Made by a program: the position numbers and the translations under genes
DNA from: Lachnospiraceae bacterium
GTDB taxonomy: Bacteria; Bacillota; Clostridia; Lachnospirales; Lachnospiraceae
Assembly: GCA_024694625.1 (NCBI GenBank)
Contig: JAILJP010000103.1
Location: forward strand, 1 to 51,369
Length of the DNA stretch: 51,369 nt
Direction of reading: 5' to 3'
Part shown: positions 8,109 through 16,469 of the stretch, piece by piece
How positions within the stretch are numbered: the first letter of the stretch is position 1
Layout: each line of letters opens with the position of its first letter
Notes under the pieces: model-generated
The model's input: the letters and a program-made list of their open reading frames with translations, nothing else
The model's database searches: none
What the model was told of the DNA's origin: nothing

Positions 8109-10251
8109 TATTATTCGTATTTTTGCCTCCGATGCAAAAAGACTTTATACCAATGTGGTGGCTGTAGTTGTAATTATCGGACTTTCCGTTATTCCTTCTT
8201 TGTATGCCTGGTTCAATATTCTTTCCAACTGGGCACCCTATGAAAAGGCAGCGACCAGTCAGCTTTCCGTAGCGGTTGCTTCTGCAGACAAGGGAACGGA
8301 CATTGACGGAATTGAATTAAACGTAGGCCAGTTGGTCGTAGACAATTTAAAAGAAAACGACAGTATCAACTGGGTGTTTTTGGATAGTAGTTACGAAGCT
8401 ATTGAGCAGGTGGAAAGCGGAGATTGTTATGCCGCTTTGGTGATTGATGAAAACTTTTCCGAAGGTATGCTTAGTTTTTTGGGCGGTGACTTGGAGCATC
8501 CAAAGATTTCGTACTACGAAAATGAAAAGAAAAATGCTATTGCACCAAAGATTACCGGAAAGGTAAAGACTACGGTGCAGGAAGAAGTAAACAAGGCATT
8601 TGTATCTACTTTGGCAGAAACCATGGTAAAGGCTAGTGCTTATATTATGACGGGAGAGGATGCAGACACCTCTGCCTGGTCGGACAGCGCCCTTACCAAG
8701 TTGAAACGTATGGATTCCGATTTGTCTACCACCGTTAGTATTTTAGATTCTTACATCAGCTTGATTGATGCGTCCTCATCCTTGATGAGTGCGGCAAAGA
8801 GTGTAACCAACGAATTGGATTACATTGAAGACAATAGCAGAGCTATGTTAAACGCAGCCGGTGCAGCCACCGAATCCGGTGAGGAATCCATATCCACCGT
8901 TTCGGATATGGTGATTTTAAGTTTTGATGAAGTGGATAAACAGTTGGAACAGTTGCAATCCATGATTTCCCAGATCTTAAAGGATGTGGAAACTACAGGA
9001 AAGGTGACAGAGGCTCAGGCGCAGGGTTTGAATACAGCCGTCAGTGCTTTGCAAACTACCTTCCAAACAGGAACTGCCAGCGTACAGGGAAGTTACAATT
9101 CCACTTTGGACGGTTATGTGAATACCATCAATGGAAACTTTACAACCATGATAAATGATGTGACCGGTATTCAGTCTTCAGCTTCCCAGACCAATAAAGA
9201 TGCTACAGCTCTTTTGGAGAACTTAAATGAAGAAGTAAATACTGCAAGAACTACGTTACAGAGTTTGAAAGCCAGCTATCAAAAGACCGTATCGCCTCAG
9301 TTGAATCAGACCATGTCCAATGTGGGAGCATCGTTAAATGAGGTTTGCTCCATTTTGAATTACTCCAGCAGCGGAATTCAGCAGTTATCCGATGTGTTAG
9401 GTTCCTATCCCGACATGTTGTCCATGGGAAAAGGAAATTTGGAGTCTACCAAAGAAGAGATTCTTGCAATGCAAAAAGATTTGCAGGGTCTGATTTCCGA
9501 TATGGAAAAAATGGAAGACAATGAGCAGTATAAGATGTTATTAAAGCTCATTGAAACCGATCCGGAATTTATCTCCGATTTTATTTCGGATCCCATAGAT
9601 TTGAATCAGGAAAATATTTATGCCGTAGAAAACAACGGTTCTGCAACGGCGCCATTTTACATCGTCCTTTCCATCTGGGTGGGAGCTTTGATCTTGGTTG
9701 CCATTGTACATACCAAAGTGAAGTCCGTTCCCGGAGTGGAAAAGATTACCACCTTCGAAGAATTCTTCGGTCGTTATCTGATCTTTTTCACCGTGGGACA
9801 GTTGCAGACCGTTATCACGGTATTGGGCGCGTTGTATTTTACACAAATTCAATGTGAGCATAAGTTTTTATTCTGGTTGGCTTGTTCCTTTACCAGTTTT
9901 ACCTTCACACTGTTTTTGTACTCCCTGACCTATGCCTTCGAAGCAGTGGGAGAGGCCATTGCCGTTGTGCTTATGGTATTACAGGTGGCAGGAAGCGGTG
10001 GAACCTTCCCTGTTGAGGTGCTTCCTGTGGTTTACCAGCTTATGTACAAATACATGCCCTTTGCCTACGGCATGAATGCCATTCGTGAATGCGTGGCAGG
10101 CATGTACAAAAATGACTATTGGATTTATATGTCCGGCTTATTAACCTACATCGGTGTAGCGTTATTTATCGGTCTTATCTTGAGTATTCCATGCAAAAAA
10201 CTGAACCTTATGATTAAGGAAAGCAAGGAAAAAACGGATTTGATGATATAG
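8101..10251 (+). CDS. YhgE/Pip family membrane protein (second copy)
   Basis: A 716-aa paralogue of the product at 5520-7679 with the same plan. An N-terminal membrane segment (VAVVVIIGLSVIPSLYAWFNI) leads into a long extracytoplasmic helical region rich in Ser, Thr and Asn. The C-terminal multi-helix permease-like domain starts near FYIVLSIWVGALILVAIV and contains GSGGTFPVEVLP, which corresponds to GSSGTYPIELLP in the first copy. ATG 8098 and 8101 are both possible; 8101 is better placed, 6 nt after AAAGGAGG, and overlaps the previous gene by 8 bp. Two divergent paralogues in one operon suggest a heteromeric complex, which is inference. Confidence 0.88.
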   Translation: MRNIIRIFASDAKRLYTNVVAVVVIIGLSVIPSLYAWFNILSNWAPYEKAATSQLSVAVASADKGTDIDGIELNVGQLVVDNLKENDSINWVFLDSSYEAIEQVESGDCYAALVIDENFSEGMLSFLGGDLEHPKISYYENEKKNAIAPKITGKVKTTVQEEVNKAFVSTLAETMVKASAYIMTGEDADTSAWSDSALTKLKRMDSDLSTTVSILDSYISLIDASSSLMSAAKSVTNELDYIEDNSRAMLNAAGAATESGEESISTVSDMVILSFDEVDKQLEQLQSMISQILKDVETTGKVTEAQAQGLNTAVSALQTTFQTGTASVQGSYNSTLDGYVNTINGNFTTMINDVTGIQSSASQTNKDATALLENLNEEVNTARTTLQSLKASYQKTVSPQLNQTMSNVGASLNEVCSILNYSSSGIQQLSDVLGSYPDMLSMGKGNLESTKEEILAMQKDLQGLISDMEKMEDNEQYKMLLKLIETDPEFISDFISDPIDLNQENIYAVENNGSATAPFYIVLSIWVGALILVAIVHTKVKSVPGVEKITTFEEFFGRYLIFFTVGQLQTVITVLGALYFTQIQCEHKFLFWLACSFTSFTFTLFLYSLTYAFEAVGEAIAVVLMVLQVAGSGGTFPVEVLPVVYQLMYKYMPFAYGMNAIRECVAGMYKNDYWIYMSGLLTYIGVALFIGLILSIPCKKLNLMIKESKEKTDLMI

Positions 10252-10310
10252 ATATTTAATGGTATATTGATGATATAGACCGTTGTTTATGGGGATTACG
10301 GGAGGTTTTT

Positions 10311-10664
10311 ATGGACGAAAAGAGAAGGAAAAGAAGATCTGAGCTGGAAGATCATTTTACATTGAAACTGGTGAGCAAACCGGATAAGGGACAGGATCCC
10401 GAAATCGAAATCTATGTAAATGATGTTTCGGAAAACGGTGTTGGATTCCATTGTGAAAAAGAGTTGTTGATTGGTGACTGTTATATGGGTAAAATAACTC
10501 TTTGGACAAAACAGAGTGTGGATGTCTTCCTAAAGATTGTTCGTTGCAACAAAAGAGAGGACGGGTTTTATGAATGCGGAAGTATTTTCTTTGGCATTGA
10601 AGACCGTGAGTCCATGCGTATAAAGATTTACCAGATGTTAGAAGACCGGGATAAGGAAGAATGA
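10311..10664 (+). CDS. PilZ-domain protein, probable c-di-GMP receptor
   Basis: A single-domain protein of 117 aa. The basic N-terminus (KRRKRRSELEDHF, about 3-15) corresponds to the RxxxR part of PilZ. DVSENGVGF (about 38-46) matches the (D/N)xSxxG motif that binds cyclic di-GMP. The remainder fits the six-stranded PilZ barrel. The start follows GGGAGG. Its stop codon overlaps the lgt start (ATGA), so translation is probably coupled. A GGDEF protein at 42984-44096 could supply the ligand. The target process is not visible here. Confidence 0.82.
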   Translation: MDEKRRKRRSELEDHFTLKLVSKPDKGQDPEIEIYVNDVSENGVGFHCEKELLIGDCYMGKITLWTKQSVDVFLKIVRCNKREDGFYECGSIFFGIEDRESMRIKIYQMLEDRDKEE

Positions 10665-11557
10665 GCGTAGACAGTATTTTATTTCAGCATTTGCATATTG
10701 CGTTTCAAAGTGTGGGACAGAAGGTGACGGTATTTGGAATTGATGTTGCCTATTATGGAATTGTAATTTCATTGGGTATGGTGGTAGCCGGCACCTTTGT
10801 CTTGATGGATGCAAAAAGAAAAGGACAAAGCACAGATGATTATCTGGATGTTTTGATTTGGGGATTGATCCTTGGCGTTTTGGGAGCGAGAACATATTAT
10901 GTTATCTTTTCCTGGGATGAGTACAAGGATCATCTTCTTGATATCTTAAAATTCCGTCAGGGTGGATTGGCTATTTATGGTGGCGTGATTGGCGGTATCA
11001 TTGGTGGCATTATCGTGTGCCATGTGAAAAAGTTAAAATTTATGGATGTGGCGGATTCCGCAGCCTTTGGACTTTTGATTGGACAGATTTTCGGACGATG
11101 GGGAAACTTCTTTAACAGAGAAGCTTTTGGCGGATATTCCGACGAATTATTATCCATGCAGATTCCAGTGGACGCTGTTCGGGACGCTTCGGATATTACC
11201 TCTGAAATGATGAGCCATGTTCAAACTATTGATGGGATTTCTTTTATCAGTGTACATCCTACGTTTTTATATGAGTCCTTGTGGAATGTGGGAGTATTTT
11301 GCTTCTTGTTATTCCTTTGTAGGAAAAAGGCCTTTGATGGAGAACTGTGGTTTTTCTATTTGGCACTTTACGGATTAGGAAGAATGTGGATTGAGGGACT
11401 TCGAACCGATCAGTTGAAATTTGCCGGAACCAATATCCCGGTGTCTCAGGCATTGTCCGGAGTTTTGGTGATCGTATCCGTTATTTATTTAGCTTATCAT
11501 TTTTATAAAATTAAAGATAAAATTTTGAAAGAGAGAGGGAGCATGAATGCTAAGTGA
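10661..11557 (+). CDS. lgt: Prolipoprotein diacylglyceryl transferase
   Basis: Integral membrane enzyme that transfers diacylglycerol from phosphatidylglycerol to the lipobox cysteine of prolipoproteins. The 298-aa product has about seven membrane segments and the Lgt signature GRWGNFFNREAFGG near residues 146-159. The family's HPTFLYESLWN block and GLGRMWIEGLRTDQL are also present. AAGGAAG precedes the ATG. It overlaps PilZ by 4 bp and galT by 11 bp, so the three genes form one translationally coupled unit, though they share no obvious pathway. Confidence 0.96.
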   Translation: MSVDSILFQHLHIAFQSVGQKVTVFGIDVAYYGIVISLGMVVAGTFVLMDAKRKGQSTDDYLDVLIWGLILGVLGARTYYVIFSWDEYKDHLLDILKFRQGGLAIYGGVIGGIIGGIIVCHVKKLKFMDVADSAAFGLLIGQIFGRWGNFFNREAFGGYSDELLSMQIPVDAVRDASDITSEMMSHVQTIDGISFISVHPTFLYESLWNVGVFCFLLFLCRKKAFDGELWFFYLALYGLGRMWIEGLRTDQLKFAGTNIPVSQALSGVLVIVSVIYLAYHFYKIKDKILKERGSMNAK

Positions 11558-13034
11558 GAACATTAAAAAATTAGTGCAATATGGAGTAGAAAGCGGTTTG
11601 ATGCCGGAGAGTGAAAGGGTATATGCCACAAACCTTTTGTTAGACTGTTTTAAAGAAGACGAATATGTGGATTGCGATTGTGATTTATCCAATATCATTT
11701 TGGAAGATGTTTTAAAAAACCTTTTGGATGAAGCAGTAAAAAGAGGCATTATTGAGGACAGTGTGGTATATCGAGATTTGTTTGATACCAAGCTTATGAA
11801 TTGTTTGACACCCCGTCCTGCAGAAGTGCAGCGTACCTTCCACGAAAAGTACGAAGAAAGCCCGGAAGCTGCTACCGATTATTTCTATGGCTTAAGTCGT
11901 GCTTCCGATTATATCCGTACTTACAGAGTAAAGAAGGATTTGAAGTGGACGGTAGATACCGATTACGGCACATTGGATATTACCATTAACTTATCCAAAC
12001 CGGAAAAGGATCCCAAGGCCATTGCAGCTGCAAAGAATGCACCGCAGTCTGCTTATCCTAAATGTTTGCTTTGCGTAGAAAACGAAGGTTATGCAGGAAG
12101 AGCAAATCACCCTGCAAGAGAAAATCACAGAATTATTCCAATCCGTATCAATGATAGCGATTGGGGATTCCAGTATTCTCCCTATGTTTACTACAATGAA
12201 CACTGTATCGTGTTTAATGGACAGCATACACCTATGAAGATTGAAAAGGCTACCTTTGTGAAGTTGTTCGACTTTATAAAGCTTTTCCCTCATTACTTCT
12301 TAGGTTCCAATGCGGATCTTCCCATCGTGGGCGGTTCCATTTTAAGCCATGACCATTTCCAGGGCGGACATTACACCTTTGCTATGGAAAAGGCTCCGAT
12401 CATTAAAAACTTTACGGTAAAAGGTTATGAAGATGTTACCTGCGGTATTGTTAAATGGCCGCTTTCCGTAATTCGTTTGCAGTGTAAGGATGAAAAGCGA
12501 ATCATTGATTTGGCAGATCATATCTTAAAGACTTGGAGAGGTTATACCGATGAGGCGGCTTTTGTATTTGCCGAAACCGATGGTGAGCCTCACAACACCA
12601 TCACACCTATTGCCAGAAAAAGAGGAGAACTCTTTGAATTGGATTTGGCACTGCGTAATAACATTACAACAGAGGAACATCCTTTGGGTGTATATCATCC
12701 CCACGAAAAACTTCATCATATCAAGAAAGAAAACATTGGCTTGATCGAAGTTATGGGTCTTGCAGTTCTTCCTTCCAGATTAAAAGGAGAGTTGGAAGAT
12801 TTGGCAGATGCCATCGTAAGTGGAAAGGATTTGCGTTTGGACGAAGTTTTGGCGAAACATGCAGATTGGGTAGAAGAGTTCAAACCTAACTACACCATTA
12901 CCAAAGATAACGTAGAAGAAATTCTTCAAAAGGAAGTAGGTAAGGTCTTCTGTCAGGTATTGGAGGATGCTGGCGTGTTTAAGTGCAACGAAGAGGGCTT
13001 GAAAGCCTTCGGAAGATTTGTTGAAACATTATAA
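11547..13034 (+). CDS. galT: UDP-glucose--hexose-1-phosphate uridylyltransferase, type 2
   Basis: Leloir-pathway enzyme exchanging UMP between UDP-glucose and galactose-1-phosphate. At 495 aa it is the Firmicutes type-2 form rather than the ~350-aa E. coli type. Visible are CLTPRPAEVQRTFHEKY, NHPARENHRIIPI, SILSHDHFQGGHYTFAM (around residues 263-279, likely the nucleotide-binding and catalytic histidine region) and VYHPHEKLHHIKKENIGLIEVMG. It overlaps the end of lgt. No galK or galE is in the window. Its product demand would fit the galactosidase locus 3.5 kb downstream. A strong terminator ends the unit. Confidence 0.95.
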   Translation: MLSENIKKLVQYGVESGLMPESERVYATNLLLDCFKEDEYVDCDCDLSNIILEDVLKNLLDEAVKRGIIEDSVVYRDLFDTKLMNCLTPRPAEVQRTFHEKYEESPEAATDYFYGLSRASDYIRTYRVKKDLKWTVDTDYGTLDITINLSKPEKDPKAIAAAKNAPQSAYPKCLLCVENEGYAGRANHPARENHRIIPIRINDSDWGFQYSPYVYYNEHCIVFNGQHTPMKIEKATFVKLFDFIKLFPHYFLGSNADLPIVGGSILSHDHFQGGHYTFAMEKAPIIKNFTVKGYEDVTCGIVKWPLSVIRLQCKDEKRIIDLADHILKTWRGYTDEAAFVFAETDGEPHNTITPIARKRGELFELDLALRNNITTEEHPLGVYHPHEKLHHIKKENIGLIEVMGLAVLPSRLKGELEDLADAIVSGKDLRLDEVLAKHADWVEEFKPNYTITKDNVEEILQKEVGKVFCQVLEDAGVFKCNEEGLKAFGRFVETL

Positions 13035-13049
13035 AAGCAGATAATAACA

Positions 13050-13077
13050 GGCTTTGGGTAAACCCAAAGCCTTTTTT
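13050..13077 (+). terminator. Terminator after galT
   Basis: GGCTTTGGG-TAAA-CCCAAAGCC is a perfect nine-pair hairpin followed by a six-T run. It lies 16 bp after the galT stop. Confidence 0.93.
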
Positions 13078-13198
13078 AAACATTTTCTTTAAAATGTATA
13101 AAGTCTACAACTGTGTATTTAAATAAACCTCGAAAATGCGTGGTCTGAAGGGGACAAAACCACAGTCGTTGATTTGGTGTGTATTATTAGTTAAAAGA

Positions 13199-13227
13199 TT
13201 GAAAAAAATTTAACGTAGACTTATAAT
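13199..13227 (+). promoter_or_regulatory. Near-consensus promoter for the DUF5692-like gene
   Basis: TTGAAA (13199-13204) and TATAAT (13222-13227) are exactly 17 nt apart, followed by a 44-nt leader with a full AGAGGAGGAG ribosome binding site at 13257-13266. This is the strongest promoter-plus-RBS combination in the window. The 120 bp upstream contains only weak imperfect inverted repeats. Confidence 0.85.
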
Positions 13228-13271
13228 TTTTAAGTAAAACATATTTTATAATTTAAGAGGAGGAGATAAAT

Positions 13272-14393
13272 ATGTTGTTTCAACTTTATGGTAGCCAGGT
13301 AAACACTGTGCTTACCCTTATTGGTTGGGTGTGCGTTTTCGCAGGATTAATTATCATGAACGAAATCGGACGCCGTACAAAGCTTGGTGGAATGCTCGTA
13401 TTTGTTATCATCCCTGCTATTCTTACTGTTTACTTCATCGCTGCACATTGCGGAGCATTTGGCGGAAGCGATAACTGGACAGTAGCTTACATGGATGGTT
13501 GGTTCCATTACTTTAAGCTTTACGCTGCTGACATCGGATGTGTCGGTTTCATGATGATCAAGTACAAAGAAGGACTTGGAAAACAGGAGTGGTTTAAATG
13601 GTGGCCTTGGTTCATCGTTGCTGCTAACATCATGATTGCTAACGTTTCTGACCTTGAGTCAGCTTTTGCAGCTTACGGAATCACAGGAGATTTCTCCGGT
13701 GCTTGGTGGGCTTCAAACGAAGGTGTATTTATCTACGGTGGATGGTGGAACATCTTAAACTTCATCGCAGGTATGATCAACATCTTCTGTATGACAGGAT
13801 GTATCAAACTTTATACTTCAAAGGACAAGAACAAGAGCGATATGCTTTGGCCTGATATGACCGTATGGTTCATCGTTGCTTATGATGTTTGGAACTTTGA
13901 GTATACATACTTGAACCTTCCTACACATACTTGGTACTGTGGTGTTGCATTACTTCTTGCTCCTACTTTTGCAAACGCATTTTGGAACAAGGGTGCATGG
14001 ATTCAGAACCGTGCCAACACTCTTGCTATCTGGTGTATGTTCGCACAGGTATTGCCTCTCTTCCAGTTGAAGTGGGTACCCGCTGCACTTCCTCGCGTAT
14101 ACGGTGGAGCTGCTGAAGCAGGTGTTACTACAATGGATCTTTATGAGTCAGCAATCGCTATCTACAATGCAGGACAGGGTAAGACAGAAGCTGCTAACCA
14201 GGCAATTGAAGCTATGGGAATCACAGCTGATCCTGTTGCTCAGGGTGTTGTAGCTATCCTTGCAGTTGTTGCAAACGTACTTTGCATCACTGTTATCATT
14301 GTTCGCTCTATTAAGATGGGCAAGAATCCTTACTCTAACAACGTATTTGAAGGAACTAAGGACTTCGAAGAGGCTATGGCTAGAGCTGAATAA
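13272..14393 (+). CDS. Polytopic membrane protein, DUF5692-like, function unknown
   Basis: A 373-aa membrane protein with about nine or ten hydrophobic segments, very rich in Trp, Tyr and Phe in its middle (KQEWFKWWPWFIVAANIMIAN, YDVWNFEYTYLNLPTHTWY). I associate it tentatively with the uncharacterised DUF5692 family of gut Clostridia, from memory of the WNFEYxY / NKGAWIQNRANTLA pattern; a profile search would settle this. It is monocistronic, with a near-consensus promoter, perfect Shine-Dalgarno and strong terminator. Codons are noticeably more 'optimised' than in its neighbours (mostly ATC, AAC, TTC, TAC, GCT, CTT), suggesting very high expression. No catalytic or transport motif was recognised. 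Confidence 0.75.
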   Translation: MLFQLYGSQVNTVLTLIGWVCVFAGLIIMNEIGRRTKLGGMLVFVIIPAILTVYFIAAHCGAFGGSDNWTVAYMDGWFHYFKLYAADIGCVGFMMIKYKEGLGKQEWFKWWPWFIVAANIMIANVSDLESAFAAYGITGDFSGAWWASNEGVFIYGGWWNILNFIAGMINIFCMTGCIKLYTSKDKNKSDMLWPDMTVWFIVAYDVWNFEYTYLNLPTHTWYCGVALLLAPTFANAFWNKGAWIQNRANTLAIWCMFAQVLPLFQLKWVPAALPRVYGGAAEAGVTTMDLYESAIAIYNAGQGKTEAANQAIEAMGITADPVAQGVVAILAVVANVLCITVIIVRSIKMGKNPYSNNVFEGTKDFEEAMARAE

Positions 14394-14425
14394 TCCACTA
14401 CGGATTACATATGAGTTACATATGG

Positions 14426-14462
14426 AAAACGGATATTCCGAAAGGAATATCCGTTTTTTTTA
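14426..14462 (+). terminator. Terminator after the DUF5692-like gene
   Basis: ACGGATATTCC-GAAA-GGAATATCCGT is a perfect stem with a GNRA-type tetraloop, flanked by A4 and followed by eight T. It is 33 bp after the stop codon. Confidence 0.95.
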
Positions 14463-14556
14463 CGTATGAGAGATATGACATTACAATTATAAAGATATAC
14501 AAAAATACATGCGGTTATTTGTTAAAAATGTACACGAGACTGTTTCCTGAAAACAC

Positions 14557-14584
14557 TTGAATTATATTTGAATTGTTTTAAAAT
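14557..14584 (+). promoter_or_regulatory. Promoter of the secreted Thr-rich protein gene
   Basis: TTGAAT (14557-14562) and TAAAAT (14579-14584) are 16 nt apart. The leader then contains a nine-pair hairpin, AAAATCACT-TGAGGG-AGTGATTTT (14600-14623), ending in a T-run. It resembles a small terminator or mRNA-stabilising hairpin just before the GAAGGAGGAG ribosome binding site. Confidence 0.65.
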
Positions 14585-14646
14585 AATCCTTGTAGCGATA
14601 AAATCACTTGAGGGAGTGATTTTTAAAAAGCGAAGGAGGAGAAAAC

Positions 14647-16167
14647 ATGAACAAGAAAAAAGTTTTATCATTAGCTTTAGCAGCTGTTCTTGCGGCATCT
14701 AGTGCAGTGGTTGCATTGCCGGCAACAGGTGTGGAAGCAGCATCCAAGGTAAGTGTGGATTTGGTTACAAAGACCACTGACAATGCTGGAAATACCACTA
14801 CTTATACGTATGACAAGAACGGATTATTGACAAAGAAAGTAGTAAAGTATTCCAAAACCAGTAAAAATAAAATTGCTGTTACAGCAGATTCAAATTCAAC
14901 TGATATTACAGATGCAAATGGTGATGATATTGGATGGATTGACACCTACGGTATTACCGGTTCTCATACCCTAACAACCAAGACGGATACCACTACTACC
15001 ACAAAGTATACATATAATACCAGTGGTAAGGCAAAAGGACAGCTGAAAAAAGCAGTTACTACAGCAGAGAAAAAGGAAACTTATAGTGATGTCTATAGTA
15101 TTTCCGGAGATGATGCTACAAAGGTAGCTGAGTATAAGGCTAATAATGAAGGAAGCTATGTAGCAACGAGAAAGACTGTTACCACAGATACCTACGCATA
15201 TAGTAAGGCAAATCTGAAAAAAGTAACATCTGTTACGAAAGCTCCATCTTATGATACATATTCAAAGCAGACAGGAAGATTTGCAAAAGCTACCAAGAAC
15301 TATAATGCTATTGCTTATGATTCTGCCACAAGTACCTATACCTATCCGGAATCAACAGATACGATGTACTTGAATGGCCCTAGCTACAAGAATGATACTA
15401 CAACCAGCACTACAGTTAGTACCTATACATTTAAAAAGTCCAAACCTACCAAGGTAAAGAGCCAGACAACAACTGTAGAGAATAATGTTTCTCTTTCTGC
15501 TCAGTTTTCTGATAGAGTGTATGGAACAGATGGATATTCATGGTCTAGATCCATTGTAGGATATGATACTTATAGTAGTCAGAATACAGAGGTGAAAGCT
15601 GCTACTACTGAAAAGTTTACCTTTGATAAAAAAGGAAATCTAACCAAGCGTAGCTACACAGATCCAGGTACATATACAACACAAAGTACAACTACTTATA
15701 CTTCTGCAGCCGGTACATCTACTACCACTACAGATCCTGCAGTAGCACATAAGACAGATAAATTCGCAAGTACTTCTAAATGGTCTTATGACAAGAATCG
15801 TAATCTAAAGAAAGAGTCTTATACTAGTACAGATTCAAGTTATAATTATAAGACAGAGACTTGCACATATTCTACAGCAACTGCACCTACTACTTATGTA
15901 TATGGTGGAGAGTTCTATGTAGATAATGTTACAAAAGGAACTGTTTCTTACGAAAACACCTTAAAGAATGGTACAACTACCATTAAGGCGCGTATGATTA
16001 CATCAAATTCTGTAAGAAACGGAGGAAAGAATCCTTCTAAGACTATTAGCAAAGTGTCTAATACTATTAAGACAAAGAAAGTAAAGAGCACTTATAAGAA
16101 GCAGGTAGCTGCTCAGCAGTACAAGCTTACAAATAGTGTAAATACTGCTGCTTCCTTTGGATTATAA
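14647..16167 (+). CDS. Secreted Thr/Ser/Tyr/Lys-rich protein with degenerate YD-like repeats
   Basis: I do not recognise a named family. A signal peptide is clear: MNKKKVLSLALAAVLAAS followed by SAVVALPATGVEA, with cleavage likely near residue 33. The mature part is about 470 aa of beta-type sequence very rich in Thr, Ser, Tyr and Lys, almost without Cys. Segments of the form YTYDKNGLLTKKVVKYSK, FTFDKKGNLTKRSYTDP and WSYDKNRNLKKESYTST recur. They resemble YD/RHS-type repeats but are degenerate and irregularly spaced. There is no sortase signal, lipobox or SLH domain, so it should be released or held non-covalently. It has its own promoter and terminator. Confidence 0.72.
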   Translation: MNKKKVLSLALAAVLAASSAVVALPATGVEAASKVSVDLVTKTTDNAGNTTTYTYDKNGLLTKKVVKYSKTSKNKIAVTADSNSTDITDANGDDIGWIDTYGITGSHTLTTKTDTTTTTKYTYNTSGKAKGQLKKAVTTAEKKETYSDVYSISGDDATKVAEYKANNEGSYVATRKTVTTDTYAYSKANLKKVTSVTKAPSYDTYSKQTGRFAKATKNYNAIAYDSATSTYTYPESTDTMYLNGPSYKNDTTTSTTVSTYTFKKSKPTKVKSQTTTVENNVSLSAQFSDRVYGTDGYSWSRSIVGYDTYSSQNTEVKAATTEKFTFDKKGNLTKRSYTDPGTYTTQSTTTYTSAAGTSTTTTDPAVAHKTDKFASTSKWSYDKNRNLKKESYTSTDSSYNYKTETCTYSTATAPTTYVYGGEFYVDNVTKGTVSYENTLKNGTTTIKARMITSNSVRNGGKNPSKTISKVSNTIKTKKVKSTYKKQVAAQQYKLTNSVNTAASFGL

Positions 16168-16199
16168 GATTCAAAGAAGCTAATTTGAGTTTCTAATGA

Positions 16200-16234
16200 A
16201 ACCCACCGCATGCCCTCAATGCGGTGGGTTTTTT
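16200..16234 (+). terminator. Terminator after the secreted protein gene
   Basis: AACCCACCGCAT-gccctca-ATGCGGTGGGTT is a perfect 12-pair stem with a T-run to 16234. Confidence 0.95.
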
Positions 16235-16294
16235 ACGTTCTTTTTTCTTTTAGTCACATTTGCTAAAAACAAACATCGGTTTTTAGTAGAAGTG

Positions 16295-16445
16295 TTGAGT
16301 TTACACAAGAGGAAACTAATGTTAAAATTAAGGAAACTAATTAATAACGTTTTAGTTTCCTGAAAAAACAAGTTTCCATTTAAAAACACGGAAAATCTAG
16401 ATTTTTAAACAGGAAACGATTTTTAGTTTTCAAGTTTTCGGAAAC
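16295..16445 (+). promoter_or_regulatory. Promoter and AGGAAACT operator array of the TetR/galactoside operon
   Basis: A promoter, TTTACA (16300-16305) with TAAAAT (16323-16328) at 17-nt spacing, is surrounded by repeats of one half-site. AGGAAACTAAT occurs at 16310-16320 (inside the spacer) and at 16331-16341, exactly 21 bp apart. The inverted copies AGTTTCCT (16354-16361) and AGTTTCC (16371-16377) follow, and AGGAAACG lies at 16411-16418. AGGAAACT-N15-AGTTTCCT is an inverted repeat over the transcription start region. A separate palindrome, AAAATCTAGATTTT, lies at 16392-16405. This fits autoregulation by the TetR protein encoded 30-140 bp downstream. Confidence 0.7.
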
Positions 16446-16469
16446 GGAGAACAAGGGAAAAGAGTAAAG

